Below are positions 51,074 through 51,080 of a stretch of DNA of 51,080 nucleotides, piece after piece (within the stretch, counting starts at the first letter, position 1; each line of letters starts with the position of its first letter). The notes under the pieces were generated by a model that worked only from the letters and a program-made list of their open reading frames with translations, was not told where the DNA came from and searched no databases. Origin of the DNA: Bacteroidia bacterium (GTDB taxonomy: Bacteria; Bacteroidota; Bacteroidia; UKL13-3); contig JAIBAK010000024.1 of assembly GCA_019695215.1 (NCBI GenBank), positions 1 through 51,080 on the forward strand, written 5' to 3'. A program made the translations under genes and the position numbers.

Positions 51074-51080
51074 TGTGCAT

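Overview
The window looks like a chromosomal segment of a member of the Bacteroidota. The evidence is: a fused LpxC-FabZ gene; PorT and PorX of the type IX secretion system (T9SS); three secreted proteins with T9SS C-terminal sorting domains; TonB-dependent-type outer-membrane barrels with CarboxypepD_reg-like N-termini; a GLPGLI-family protein; and repeated upstream sequences of the form TAnnTTTG, the Bacteroidota -7 promoter element. Shine-Dalgarno sequences are nearly absent. The exact order or family cannot be fixed from the sequence; an uncultured Chitinophagales/Flavobacteriales-like lineage is a guess.

Layout. 4-373 (-) is a complete tmRNA. 589-8367 (+) runs from a secreted orphan, past engB on the other strand, to a tight plus-strand series: menaquinone methyltransferase, PorT, queuine tRNA-ribosyltransferase, an LptF/G permease, a DMT permease, a T9SS cargo protein and a small lipoprotein. 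8361-14479 (-) is an envelope operon: HD hydrolase, lpxD, lpxC-fabZ, lpxA, an ABC ATPase and a class I isoprenoid-synthase-like protein. porX is divergent to it. 16202-18975 (+) is a Crp/Fnr regulator followed by a redox/sulfur cluster (two rhodaneses, a Cys-rich membrane protein, OsmC, and a rhodanese-thioredoxin lipoprotein). 18977-30759 (-) holds a GLPGLI/TonB-barrel pair, a 1158-residue outer-membrane barrel coupled to a 1248-residue NtrY-like histidine kinase, and an HldD-like epimerase; queD is divergent.

From about 31.27 to 36.23 kb lies an accessory island with short, poorly conserved genes. It contains a 258-residue protein plus PIN-nuclease pair, a T9SS TolB-like propeller, a DUF998-like membrane protein, a lipoprotein and a DUF5808-like protein. 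The spacers carry degenerate palindromes with 3-nt loops and a duplicated 42-bp hairpin element.

From 36.23 kb the content is again core-like: fabD, gamma-carbonic anhydrase, SRPBCC and VOC proteins, a second TonB-type barrel, TerC, a surface adhesin with seven Ig-like repeats plus a small barrel, a DUF1573 cluster, PolX, a GT9 glycosyltransferase and a GNAT acetyltransferase. The right edge ends in a 20-bp inverted repeat.

Taken together, the window is dominated by envelope building (lipid A, LPS core, outer-membrane barrels, T9SS and its cargo), plus tRNA queuosine modification. The best candidates for undescribed biology are the 258-residue/PIN pair with its hairpin-rich surroundings, the isoprenoid-synthase-like gene in the lipid A operon, and the Crp-linked rhodanese/OsmC/thioredoxin cluster.
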